Of a stretch of DNA of 49,486 nucleotides, positions 1 through 10,000 are shown one piece after another (the stretch's first letter is position 1; each line of letters opens with the position of its first letter). A program made the position numbers and the translations under genes. Origin of the DNA: Zygnema circumcarinatum (lineage: Eukaryota > Streptophyta > Zygnematophyceae > Zygnematales > Zygnemataceae); contig CM074818.1 of assembly GCA_037447605.1 (NCBI GenBank), positions 1,547,461-1,596,946 of the forward strand. The letters run 5' to 3'. The notes under the pieces were generated by a model. That model saw only the letters and a list, made by a program, of their open reading frames with translations, searched no databases and had not been told where the DNA came from.

Positions 1-352
1 CTGTCCAATGGAAGACTGCCACGTGGCAACCTCTACCCCCAAACGGGTCAGGTGAGGACAACGTTTCCGTAGGCTCGCCGCATCTCGCGGGCTGCGCCGC
101 GATGCGCGGCGCCGTACGTCGGTGCACGGTCGGATCCTGCGCGCCTCGGGATCGGCGCGGGGTCCGATTGTCTACAAGATCTCTCCTCCCGAAAGATCCA
201 AGGGGGGGGGCGTGATTAACCAAAATGAAAGTACAGTTTTTACTCGAAAGGGGGCGCAAATATCCAAAAAGTGGGGCGCCTGTATCATTTTCCCGAATTT
301 ATTGGTGACGCAAATGTTGAGGTGGAAAATATGATGGGGTCCTACTGTACAG
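1..352 (+). repeat. Repeat arm, copy 1, ending in a pogo-like terminal inverted repeat
   Basis: Bases 1-300 match the arms at 4796-5110 (inverted) and 5566-5880, sharing the CCACGTGGCAACC start, the GGCGCCGTACGTCGGT block and the AAGATCCAAGGGGGG block. The copy is cut by the window start. It finishes at 350-352 with GGGGTCCTACTGTA, the reverse complement of the TACAGTAGGACCCC type of end also seen at 4744, 5109 and 5567. A TA flank is typical of Tc1/mariner-pogo insertions. No coding potential was recognised. Confidence 0.75.
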
Positions 353-1186
353 TATTTGTCGACAATGTGTACGGTCGTAATATATTTCTAACGCATATTC
401 CGATACGTGGGTGGATAATATCGACATTTTGAATATATAGTAACAATTAGGGCTTTTCAAACGTCGTTATATCCGTAATGGCGTCACTATTGGCGCAGGA
501 TCTGCAGTGGTGCAATACCGTTCCCCGGAAAAACGTCAGTATATCCATGCTGTTATTATAAACAATGTCACTATAATCCGAGTAGCCTGTAATAAAATCT
601 CGACAAGCCCTAATGCTATATCAAAGGCGTTCAGTGCGGATCAGCGTTTCCAAAACTTAGGGGAGGTTACGCTCTCAGAAAGATGACCGTAGGCCCTCCA
701 CTAATTGGAGAGAGCGTGTGGTGACTCGACGACCAGCCACAACCGGAACCACATTGTTCAGGTCAGTGGCATAGAATGGATGCATACTGTACAGTGTGTA
801 CAAGTTCAAGAGAGTATTACACATCCTTTCATTTATTTTGTCAAAAAAAGTTGAGGATCATCCTTTTCAACTACGCATTTCATGTTGCAGAACAGGTTCT
901 GAAACATCAAAGCGCAAGCTAAGCTGCCGTTTCACGTGAGGCGGATGTTAGAAAACGTCATTATTGAACACAACCCCACCATGCAAACACATAATTTAGG
1001 CTGAAACACGAGTGTTTTAGTCACTCCGCCCAGAGCCAGCTCTCTACCTCCAACGCTAAATACTCAGTTTCCCACATTCATAAAGACCTACTGCAATCAA
1101 CGATCACTACTGTCGTCATATGATTTAGAAACCCACGGCTCACAAAAGTTGCACTGAATCCTCGTAATTGCCAAAACGTACTCCCA
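353..1186. other. Intergenic stretch with one possible small MITE
   Basis: AT-rich sequence without a recognisable gene. The only structure seen is an inverted pair, ATTAGGGCTT at 446-455 and AAGCCCTAAT at 605-614, which could be the ends of a ~169-bp MITE. No clear target duplication flanks it, so the element call is weak. Confidence 0.3.
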
Positions 1187-1247
1187 AGGCAACCAACCAA
1201 CCAACGAGCCAACCAACCAACCAAGCAAAGGGCCAACCAACCAATCT
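1187..1247. repeat. (CCAA)n microsatellite
   Basis: Interrupted runs of CCAA/CAAC (for example ccaaccaaccaacgagcc) directly before the G-rich minisatellite. Confidence 0.8.
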
Positions 1248-1326
1248 GAGCCATCCATCCAGGTTGGTCTAAGGAGCTCTCGCAGGCGGAGGGTTCGGGC
1301 GGCGTGGAGGCGGCCGTGCAGGGGGA

Positions 1327-1905
1327 GGGCCTAGAGGCGGAGGGCGCCGGGAAGGGGGAGGGAGGGGAGGAGAAGGGCGCGAGGAACGGGGAGGGAGGGG
1401 AGGAGGAGGGCGCGAGGAAGGGGGAGGGAGGGGAGGAGGAGGGCGCGAGGAAGGGGGAGGGAGGGGAGGAGGAGGGCGCGAGGAAGGGGGAGGGAGGGGA
1501 GGAGGAGGGCGCGAGGAACGGGGAGGGAGGGGAGGAGGAGGGCGCGAGGAATGGGGAGGGAGGGGAGGAGGAGGGAGCAAGGAAGGGGGAGGGAGGGTAG
1601 GAGGGGGCGAGGAAAGGGGACGGAGGGGAGCAAGAGGGCGAGAGGACGGGGGAGGGAGGGGCGAAGGAGGGCGAGAGGACGGGGGAGGGAGGGGCGAAGG
1701 AGGGCGAGAGGACGGGGGAGGGAGGGGCGAAGGAGGGCGAGAGGACGGGGGAGGGAGGGGCGAAGGAGGGCGAGAGGACGAGGGAGGGAGGGGCGAAGGA
1801 GGGCGCGAGGAAGGGGGAGGGAGGGGAGCAAGAGGGCGAGAGGACGGGGGAGGGAGGGGCGGAGGATAGCGCGAGGAAGGGGGATGGAGGGGAGGAGGAG
1901 GGCTC
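1327..1905. repeat. G-rich 33-bp minisatellite
   Basis: About 17 imperfect tandem units of ~33 bp built from GGGGGAGGGAGGGG, GAGGAGGAGG and GCGCGAGGA blocks. Because 33 is a multiple of three and the units lack stops, several frames on both strands stay open and give 11-residue repeats ([11 protein letters not shown] on one frame). This is a property of the repeat, not evidence of a gene. The G runs could form G-quadruplexes on the plus strand. Confidence 0.9.
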
Positions 1906-2279
1906 TGGGAAGGGAGAGGCACAGGCGCTGCACGATCTCAAAGTAAAGTATTAGAGATCTATCACAGAGTAAGTCGGCAATGACACAGTTCTGGAGGAAA
2001 AGCAGGTTCAAACCATGCGAAGCGCCCTCCTTTGGTAACATCGACTTTTTGATATCGCACCATCGGAAGCCAGAAAGAAACGATTGAACTTAAGATTTTT
2101 TGAAAAATGAAATGCTGGTGTGTTTGAAGGAAGCTGTGCACCAGGTTGAAGAGCATCAATTCTTAGTGAGAACATTCCAAGGATGTTGGACGGACTTGGG
2201 AATTTTTAAAATTTCAAGCAGGACACGTTTCATGCAAGTCCGTCCACCATAAACTGGTCCCATGAGCTTGAGATCCCAG

Positions 2280-4154
2280 TCACGTGTAAGTTTCGAGATG
2301 AGGTAACTTACTGGGCCACGAACTCGAAAAGGTCCACGACACAATCGATTGCCTGTTGGAGTAACCTCCTGTTGCACCAGTGAAGCCAAGGTATGCCGAG
2401 TCGACGTTTGCACACGTCCCGCATTTGGACGGTCGAAGAATTGAGCACAAGGACTCGGTGTAGGTCAAGCGAGGTGACGCAGGCTTCGAATCAGAATCAC
2501 TCACAAAGATAGACCAGAGGCTATTTTGGCTGTTGTATTCCACCCAAGCGAATTTCGGAGAGAATTCGTAATCGTAACCGTTGTAGATGTAGTCGGACAC
2601 AAGTGAAGTAATGCGCGATGTAATGGTAGTGGAGTTGAAATCCCTGAGTATGCCCACATGTTCCCCCGGAGGATCCTTAGACTGATCGCTTGGGAATGTG
2701 TCAAATTTAACGGCAATTGAGCCCACTATCGGGGAAGCCGTGTAGGTAAACGCAAGGGTGTAACCATAGTCTGTTCCAAAGCTCGCTAGGTCCACATTGG
2801 AGGCAACGACGACAAATGTGAAGCCATCCGCGTTATGTGCAGACGTACTCTCTTCGATAACAAACGAAAATTTAGTTTGAAAAGAGGCTGCTTGGCAACC
2901 TCCACCCACTTGTCGCGTCAATATGACGGGAGACCAATAAAGTGCTACCCCCGCATCTTCTTGTTCATCTTCCGTGAGTACCAAGCTTGCATCAAAATTG
3001 TTACTTGATGCATCGCCTTGCACAATGAGTGGACTGCTCAGGTCAAAACTTGAGAAGGCGAAGGCTGCCGGGGTGGTGAGAGCTGCATCATAAAGTGGCG
3101 GAATATCAAGAGTTGTGAATGTGGAATATTCAAAGCGTGCAAATAACGCAAGCACGGTGAAACGTATAGGCACGTTCACAGGCGTGGTCAGCACTTATAG
3201 GAATTTGTGCATCCCATCTGAGTTCAGTCATAAGCTGGCACGGAATTGGTGAAGGAACATGTGTGACGTCAAACTTGCTTAATCCACAAACTCAAAAAGC
3301 TTTGGTGTTGAACGAACGTTTTTTTGGGTTTTTTGGGTTTTTAGGGTTTTTAGGGTTTTTAGAACCCTAAAAACCCTAAAAAAAAGAAAAGTACGGAAAT
3401 TGCTGGTTCAAACGTCAATACGTCATGCACATGTTGCAATTGGAATCCTTGGAAAACAGCCAACTATATGTAGAGGAAGGGAGAAGAAACCAAATATTCT
3501 TACGGGGATTTGGGGGTGGTGGAGGCGGAGAAGGTGGCGGAGGAGATGGTGAAGGTGGCCGAGGAGGTAAAGGCGGCCGAGGGGGTGAAGGAGGCGGACG
3601 CGGTGAAGGCGGCCGAGGAGGTGGTGGAGGTGGCGGAGGCGATGATGGTGGCCGAGGACGTGGGAAAGGTGGTGCATCTGCAACAGAAATGAAACTTAAT
3701 GTAAGATCACAACCATTAAGCAAGCAGCTGCTCGAAGATGTTGAAGATTTCATTGCTTAGAATAGAAGTTTTTTAGGTCGATTGGGACGTCATGTACGAA
3801 TGACGAGGGGGTAAGAGAATAGTTCCCCTTACGGCGCGGAGGTGGCGAACGTGGAGCGGGCGGGGGCGACTTGAGTGCTGCACACGACAAATCGTGGAAG
3901 CCGTTTAAAACAAAGGAGAAAATTTAAAAATTTGAGATTTTCCTTTGCGATCATGTCACCCTGCAGTACTAGCACATGCAAAGAAAATAAGCAGGAAACC
4001 ATCCGACCGTAACGCACTGCCGTCCGATGCGCTTTCACACGTTTGCTTGTGCCATTAGTAAGAGAGGGCGGGCGAGAGTCATACGAGCGGAGAGAGCGGC
4101 CGCGCCCGCTAACGCAGCGCAGAGCAGGATCGCAATCGCGAGGGTCGTGGCCAT
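2280..4154 (-). CDS. Secreted proline-rich (extensin-like) L-type lectin chimera, 3 exons
   Basis: Exon 1 (4154-4085) starts at ATG and gives a 23-residue signal peptide (MATTLAIAILLCAALAG...). Its donor is C|GTATGA in phase 1. Exon 2 (3677-3504) begins after TTGCAG and encodes ~57 residues of PPSP/PPPP repeats; its donor is C|GTAAGA, phase 1. Exon 3 (3082 to about 2312 or 2280) begins after GATGCAG and encodes a legume-type lectin domain. Visible lectin blocks are FSSFDLSSPLIVQGDAS, FQTKFSFVIEE, ADGFTFVVVAS, VKFDTFPS, AWVEYNSQ and AYLGFTGATGG. Phases agree across both introns. L-type lectins bind sugars using an Asp and an Asn on neighbouring loops; the DGF and VKFDTF blocks are present. No transmembrane or kinase part follows, so it is a secreted wall protein rather than a receptor kinase. 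A GTAAGT at 2306-2311 may splice to a short last exon at about 2257-2156; otherwise translation stops at 2280. Confidence 0.75.
3318..3384. repeat. Head-to-head telomere-like repeat
   Basis: Several TTTTTAGGG-like units (GGGTTTTTAGGGTTTTTAGG) are followed directly by the inverted form AACCCTAAAAACCCTAAAA, making a small hairpin. The unit is 9 bp here, longer than the usual plant TTTAGGG. It lies in intron 2 of the lectin gene. Confidence 0.75.
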
Positions 4155-4745
4155 GGCTGCCTCCCCTTCGCCGGCCTTCCTTCCCTCCCTCCCTGCCTCC
4201 CTCCCTCCCTCCCTCCCTCCCTCTCTTCCGCCGCGAGGGGATGGGCCGCCGTCAGAAGGCTCAGTCAAGGCGGGCGGGCGGGCGGCGGAGATCGCGTCGC
4301 GCTCGGCCGTCCGATCGGCAGCGGTGCATCGCGCGGCTCTCCTTCACACCGACATTTTCTCGTTCGTCGCGAATCTCGCGATGCGCTGCCGCAAAACTCC
4401 AAGTCCGTACTCCAGAAAAGATTCCCTGAGCAAAGTATTTTGTCGGACTCTCCGACTTCAATATTCGCGTCGTTCATACGATGTACAATTGTACAAATTG
4501 GCCGTCATACCGTACATATGGTACGGCGACTTCGAGTACGGCCTTCCCGCAAGCTAAGCCCGGACAACCGTGCGTGCCACGTGGACCACTCCTTCGCCAC
4601 CTTGTCAGTGGCCGCTCCAATCAACAGCTGGCGGCCCTTCGACTTTAAGAAGAACCAGCTGAACTGGCGGTGCTGTTTGTCGTATTAGACTGACCCCAGA
4701 CGGGGCTGAAGCCATCATTTGTACGAATTGTCGTTTTTTGTTGTA
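4155..4745. other. Lectin upstream region with CCCT tract
   Basis: GC-rich sequence directly upstream of the lectin start codon. It includes a (CCCT)n tract at about 4181-4226. It should hold the promoter and 5' leader of the minus-strand lectin gene. No convincing TATA position was fixed and no other gene was seen. Confidence 0.4.
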
Positions 4746-5110
4746 CAGTAGACCCCCCCAGTATTTTCGCCATGGTTTCGGCAAATATTGAAAATACATA
4801 AAGGAAAATGATACAGCGGCCCCACTTTTTGGATATCGGCGCCCCCTTTTGGGAAAAATTGTACTTTTTTTTTGGCTAATCACACCCCCCCTTGGATCTT
4901 TCGGGAGGAGAGATCTTGTAGACAATCGGACCCCGCGCCTCGCGCGCAGGATCCGACCGTGCACCGACGTACGGCGCCGCGCATCGCGGCGTGGCCCGCG
5001 AGATGCGGCGAGCCTACGGAAACGTTGTCCTCACCTGACCCGTTTGGGTCAAGGTTGCCACGTGGCAGTCTGCCATTGGACAGCCCTGCTGCCGGTCCCC
5101 CATGCCGATA

Positions 5111-5565
5111 CAGTGGACCCTCATAATATTTTCGCCATGGTTTCGGCAAATACTGGGCGAAAATATTGTAATTTGCAAATATAAGGTCCGTCTTACCAAT
5201 AGGCGAGCAGTATTATGTTAGAGTTCATGTCTGTTCGTACGTATCGTATCGTATCGTATCGTATCGTATCGTATCGTATCGTATCGTACCGTGATTGAGA
5301 TACACGAGCTCCTATTGGTGCCGTACGTATACCGTACGACTTAGAGATTTTATTCGTACTTACCGTACAGCGTAAAAGCGTGACCCATGTTTGACATCCG
5401 TTTCGATAAACAGATTTTGTATTGGATAATAGGTCAGGTTAGGTTAACACCCCTAGTACGTTAACATTGAGTTACCGTACAAAAAGGTGGTTTCGGCAAA
5501 ATCGGGGCGAATTTCTTGGGGACGCACTGTACAAGGTGGAAAATATTATGGGGGTCCACTGTATC
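5111..5565. mobile_element. Pogo/Tc1-mariner-like MITE with TA target duplication
   Basis: It starts CAGTGGACCCTCATAATATT and ends with the inverted form AATATTATGGGGGTCCACTG, flanked by TA on both sides (5109-5110 and 5566-5567). Removing it and one TA leaves GCCGATATCGGC, the exact centre of the surrounding palindrome. The interior has no coding potential and contains a (TATCG)n microsatellite. Confidence 0.75.
5236..5290. repeat. (TATCG)n microsatellite
   Basis: About ten consecutive pentanucleotide units of the form gtatcgtatcgtatc inside the pogo-like MITE. Confidence 0.95.
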
Positions 5566-5988
5566 GGCATGGGGGACCGGCAGCAGGGCTGTCCAATGGC
5601 AGACTGCCACGTGGCAACCTTGACCCAAACGGGTCAGGTGAGGACAACGTTTCCGTAGGCTCGCCGCATCTCGCGGGCCACGCCGCGATGCGCGGCGCCG
5701 TACGTCGGTTCACAGTCGGATCCTGCGCGCGAGGCGCGGGGTCCGATTGTCTACAAGATCTCTCCTCCCGAAAGATCCAAGGGGGGGAGTGATTAGCCAA
5801 AAAAAAAAGTACAATTTTTTCCCAAAAGGGGGCGCCGATTTCCAAAAAGTGGGGCCGCTGTATCATTTTCCTACATAAAATACAAAATTGCTCTCTTTTG
5901 AGTGTGTCGTTTTCCCATGTCTTTTTTTGCTCGCATCGCCCTCTCGAGGGCGATGGAGTTCATCTTTTTTTTGTCGGTCACTCTCGAC

Positions 5989-6397
5989 TAGGGATGGCCC
6001 GAGTTATAAAGTCCGACTATATTATATACTTTACAACGGGTTTAAAGTAGTGATATAGTACAAAGTAAAACACTTTATTACATATATTATACCCACCCGT
6101 TTTGAACAATTAACGACCGTATGACCGAACTCGTACGGTCGTACGGTCGTACCATACCAAAATTAGGTCGTTTTGGCGTTGGCGTTGCGAAATGCGTCCG
6201 TCTGGTTCACTCTGTCTTCACCGCATAATACCGTACGACCGTACATGTTGTAAAGGCGTTGTAAAGTATTATATAACAGCCGTTATTTAGTCGTCACAGT
6301 TATATAATATTGTAAAGTATTATATAACAGCCGTTATTTAGTCGTCACAGTTATATAATATTATATAGATTATATAGTCGTAATTAAGCCATCCCTA
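5989..6397. mobile_element. hAT-type MITE with perfect 8-bp target site duplication
   Basis: The ends are TAGGGATGGC at 5989 and GCCATCCCTA at 6397. The flanks are CTCTCGAC at 5981-5988 and again at 6398-6405, an exact 8-bp duplication as made by hAT transposases. The 409-bp interior is AT-rich and non-coding. It contains a tandem duplication of ~52 bp around 6258-6362 (TGTAAAGTATTATATAACAG repeated). Confidence 0.88.
6256..6362. repeat. Two-copy 52-bp tandem duplication inside the hAT MITE
   Basis: The block running from TGTAAAGTATTATATAACAG to CACAGTTATATAATA occurs twice back to back with almost no difference. Confidence 0.85.
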
Positions 6398-6603
6398 CTC
6401 TCGACAGCGGAACGGTCAACGGTCAGCGGTCAACGGCCCTTCGCAGCCTTCCCGAGCCGCGGGCTGTACGGTCCGTCCGCCCGCCCTGCCGCCAGTCTCC
6501 GCATGTGCCGTGGGCCGCCGTACGGCCAGAACTGGAAGGGAGGCCGGAACGGAACGGGTTTCATGTGACCGTGTCACTGGGTGGACCATTAGGCCAACCT
6601 ATT

Positions 6604-6987
6604 TGTTGAAGACATGACTGTCTTCTTATCTTCTATCTCCAACTCAGATCTACCAACCTTCATTCAATCAATGGAATTTGCATCCTATGCATACATCATA
6701 TAAAATGGCATCCTATGCCTTGAATTCAGCAAAGCCGGCGGCAAGACAGAATTACAACAGTCGGGTCCCAAAGCCAACTTAAGGAACAATCAAGACGATG
6801 GGTTAAGGGCAATCAATCCTAGCCGTCCGATCTACAAATCTCAAGATCAACGGTATTTGTTCTATCCTACCAAAACTGGGCCGATGTAACAGGCCGTACA
6901 AAATCGTCCGTACTTTCTATCCGTACATAAAATCGTACAACTGAAACTGAGACTAAATGACAGTCGAAAAGTGACATTTCCTTCACA
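6604..6987 (-). repeat. 3' LTR of the copia element
   Basis: 384 bp, identical to 11357-11740 except C versus T near 6908 and A versus T near 6950. The 5-bp duplication CTATT precedes it. Confidence 0.97.
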
Positions 6988-6997
6988 TTCCCCCTCT
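6988..6997 (-). promoter_or_regulatory. Polypurine tract
   Basis: On the element strand this reads AGAGGGGGAA and abuts the 3' LTR, the position required for plus-strand DNA priming. Confidence 0.85.
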
Positions 6998-7003
6998 GAA
7001 ATG

Positions 7004-10000
7004 TTACTTCTCGTTGATGCCGAGCATCTCCGTACAGATTCGCATCCTGACGCCTGACAGACCCTTCGTAAGCATGTCTGCCGGCTGCTCTTCCGTTGGA
7101 ACGAAAATAGGGTTGATTTCCCCATCTTCCACCTGCTCCCTGATATAGTGAAAAGCGAGTTTAAAGTGTTTGCTCTTCCTGTGATTCACTGGATTCTCCA
7201 TAATGGCAATAGCAGACTTGTTGTCAATCCGCAAAGGAATCGCCTGCTGCATAATCCCACATTCTGTGAAGAAAGACTTAAGCCAGTTGGCTTCTCTAGC
7301 TGCATCACGAGCAGCAATGTACTCTGCCTCCGTGGTTGATAAGGCGACCGTGTCCTGGAGTCTTGAACTCCAACTGATGCAGCTTCCTGAACAGGTAAAT
7401 ACCACTCCGGATGTTGACCGTCCAGTATCAAAATCTCCTCCCCAATCTGAATCAGAATATCCTTCAACCATAATAGGCCCTCCAAGTTTGTATCGAAGAC
7501 CGTAGTGCTTAGTTCCTTGCACATAGCGAAAAATTCTCTTGACAGCTTCCCAATGTGTCCATCCTGGGTCATGCATGTAGCGGCTCACTGAGCTAACGGC
7601 TTTAGCTAAATCTGGTCTTGTACCTGTCATAAGGTACATAAGGCTTCCAACAGCCTGCCTGTAGGGGACATTGCGCATCTTCTTCCTGTCCTGCTCTGTC
7701 TTTGGAGATTGCTCTGTAGATAGCTTAACAGCTGGGTCAATAGGCGTGGGTGATGTCTTCACATCAGCGAATCCAAATTTCTCTAAGATGTCGTTTGCAT
7801 AGGTCTCTTGAGTTAGTGAGATTTCTCCCTGCGACCCCCTCTGAATCTGAATCCCGAGTAGAAATTGAGCTTCTCCAACAAGTTGCATTTTGAAATTCTC
7901 CATCAAAATCTCCTTGAATGCATTGATGCTGTCCATTGAAGCACTAACGATAATCAAATCATCCACATAAATTCCAACGTACATTCTTTCTGTTCCTTCT
8001 CCACGCATGTAGACTGACTGATCATTCTCGAATCTGATGAACTTGTGTGACTTCATGACTTCATTGATTTTCTGATACCAGGCCCTGGGTGCTTGCTTGA
8101 GACCATAAAGGGTCCTGTTCAGATGACATACCAGATTCTCCTTTCCAGCCCGAATTGTCCCTTCTGGCTGCTCCATGAAGATGTCTTCTTGCAACTCTCC
8201 ATTCAAAAATGCTGTCTTCACATCCATTTGCTGAATGTGCATCTTCTCCGCGGCTGCAATAGCAATCAAGCTCCTCAAGGAATTGTATTTCACTACAGGG
8301 GCAAACGTTTCTTGGTAGTCAATCCCATATTCCTGTGAATATCCCTTCGCAACTAGTCGTGCCTTGTATCTCTCAATGGATCCGTCTGCCTTCCTCTTGA
8401 TTTTGAATGTCCATTTGCATCCAATTGCAGTTCTTCTTGAGGGTAGGGGCTGCAAGCTCCACGTTTTGTTCTCTCTCAAACTCTTCAATTCTTCATTGAT
8501 TGCCTGCTTCCATTTTTCTGCGTCTGGACCTGAGATTGCTTCTTGGTAAGTCTCAGGCTCTCCAATCCTAGCTCTTGAACAAGCAGCGATGAAAATTAGG
8601 TCTTCTGAATCTGTCGGAATGCGAACATTGAGTGCAGTGGCCCTTCTAAAATTTCTCGGACGCTCTTCTTCAGTCCTTCTTGGTTCTGCACTGCGATTTG
8701 CAATTCTCTGACTTCTCCTTAACAAGGGTTCTGGAATCTGTGATGCAGATCTGCCGCTCTCTGTCGTGGGTGATGAAATTTCAGATCCGTCCAAGTTCAC
8801 CTCCGGTCTTGCTCTTGCGTCTCTCTCAATGCTGCAATCAGGTTCTTCAACATCTCTTGGGCTTGGCGGTGTTGAGTTGTCCGTTTCTGAACTATCTCCT
8901 CCTGCGTCAATGTAAATCTCCTCTCTCTCCTTGATCTTCAGGTCTTGGACTCTCTGATTTTTCTGCATCTCTCTCTCCAAGACTACAACATCTCTGCTCT
9001 TGATCACTTTCTCCCTCTCTGGATCATAAACTCTGTATGTCAAACTGTCACCATCATATCCTACCAGGAATCCTTTTGAGCCAGTCGGTTCAAACTTTCC
9101 TCCTCTCTTGACTTTCGGAATGTTGACAATGCACGGTGATCCCCAAACTTTTATGTGCTTCACATTTGGTTTGACTCCAGTCCACAAATTTTGAGGCACA
9201 TACTTGAACTCGAGTGTGGCAGTGGGGGACCTATTACGGATGTATGCTGCGGCTGTAATTGCTTCTGCCCAAAAACTGACGTCCAATGTTGAATCTTCAA
9301 TCATAGACCGAGCCATCTCTGTCAAAGTCCTGTTTAATCTCTCCGCTGCACCATTACTTTGAGGACAATAAGGTGCAGTAAACTGATGATGGATCCCTGT
9401 TGCTTTGCAATGCTCTAAGAAAGCTGCAGAGACATATTCCCCTCCATTATCTGTCCGCAAGAATGCAATTTTCTCTCTTGTCTCAACTTCAACTTGTTTC
9501 TGCCATGTTTGAAACACTCCAAGTACTTCTGACTTCCTCTTTATTGGGAATACCCAACACTTCCTTGAGTAATCATCAAGAAAAGTGACAAAGTATTCAG
9601 CTCCCCCTCTACTTGTTGGACTGATTTGTCCGCAAACATCTGAATGTATCAACTCCAACTTCCTCTTGGCTTGGAAACCACGCTCTCCATGATCATGATG
9701 CGGTTTCTTGTGACTCTTGCTGGTCAAGCAGCATTCACATTCTGTTCTGGCTCCTTCGTCAGTCACTCCTTGCATCCCAATGACTAGATCTCCATCTGCC
9801 AGCATACTCACATTCCTCTTGTTTAGGTGGCCGAATCTGCGATGCCACAGGGTTAGGGATTCTTTCTCTGCTACTGACTGCACCTTCACACTGTCATTCC
9901 ATCTCTGCCACTTAAGGTAGTAAAGTCCACCTCTACTTGGTCCTTCACCAATTATTCTTCCAGACTCATCTTCAATTAACTTGCAAAATGGCTTCTTGAA

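Larger units (their letters stand above)
4746..5880. mobile_element. Composite palindrome: two ~315-bp arms around a pogo-like MITE
   Basis: The left arm (4796-5110) and right arm (5566-5880) are inverted copies differing at only a few sites, for example GGTGCACGG versus GGTTCACAG. Between them lies a 455-bp unit with its own terminal repeats. Outside the left arm is another end of the same type at 4746 (CAGTAGACCCCCCC, preceded by TA). The right arm lacks that outer end and runs into unrelated sequence after 5880. No transposase is encoded, so it is non-autonomous. Confidence 0.75.

Noticed and set aside
1327-1905. CRISPR array
   Set aside because: Units are contiguous with no unique spacers, and the window is eukaryotic nuclear DNA.
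1078-2041. Long open frames through the G-rich repeat
   Set aside because: They exist only because the 33-bp unit lacks stops in several frames; no start context, splice sites or family match support them.
3425-3760. Plus-strand glycine-rich open frame
   Set aside because: It is the antisense of the proline-rich exon of the lectin gene, which has a signal peptide, splice sites and consistent phases on the minus strand.
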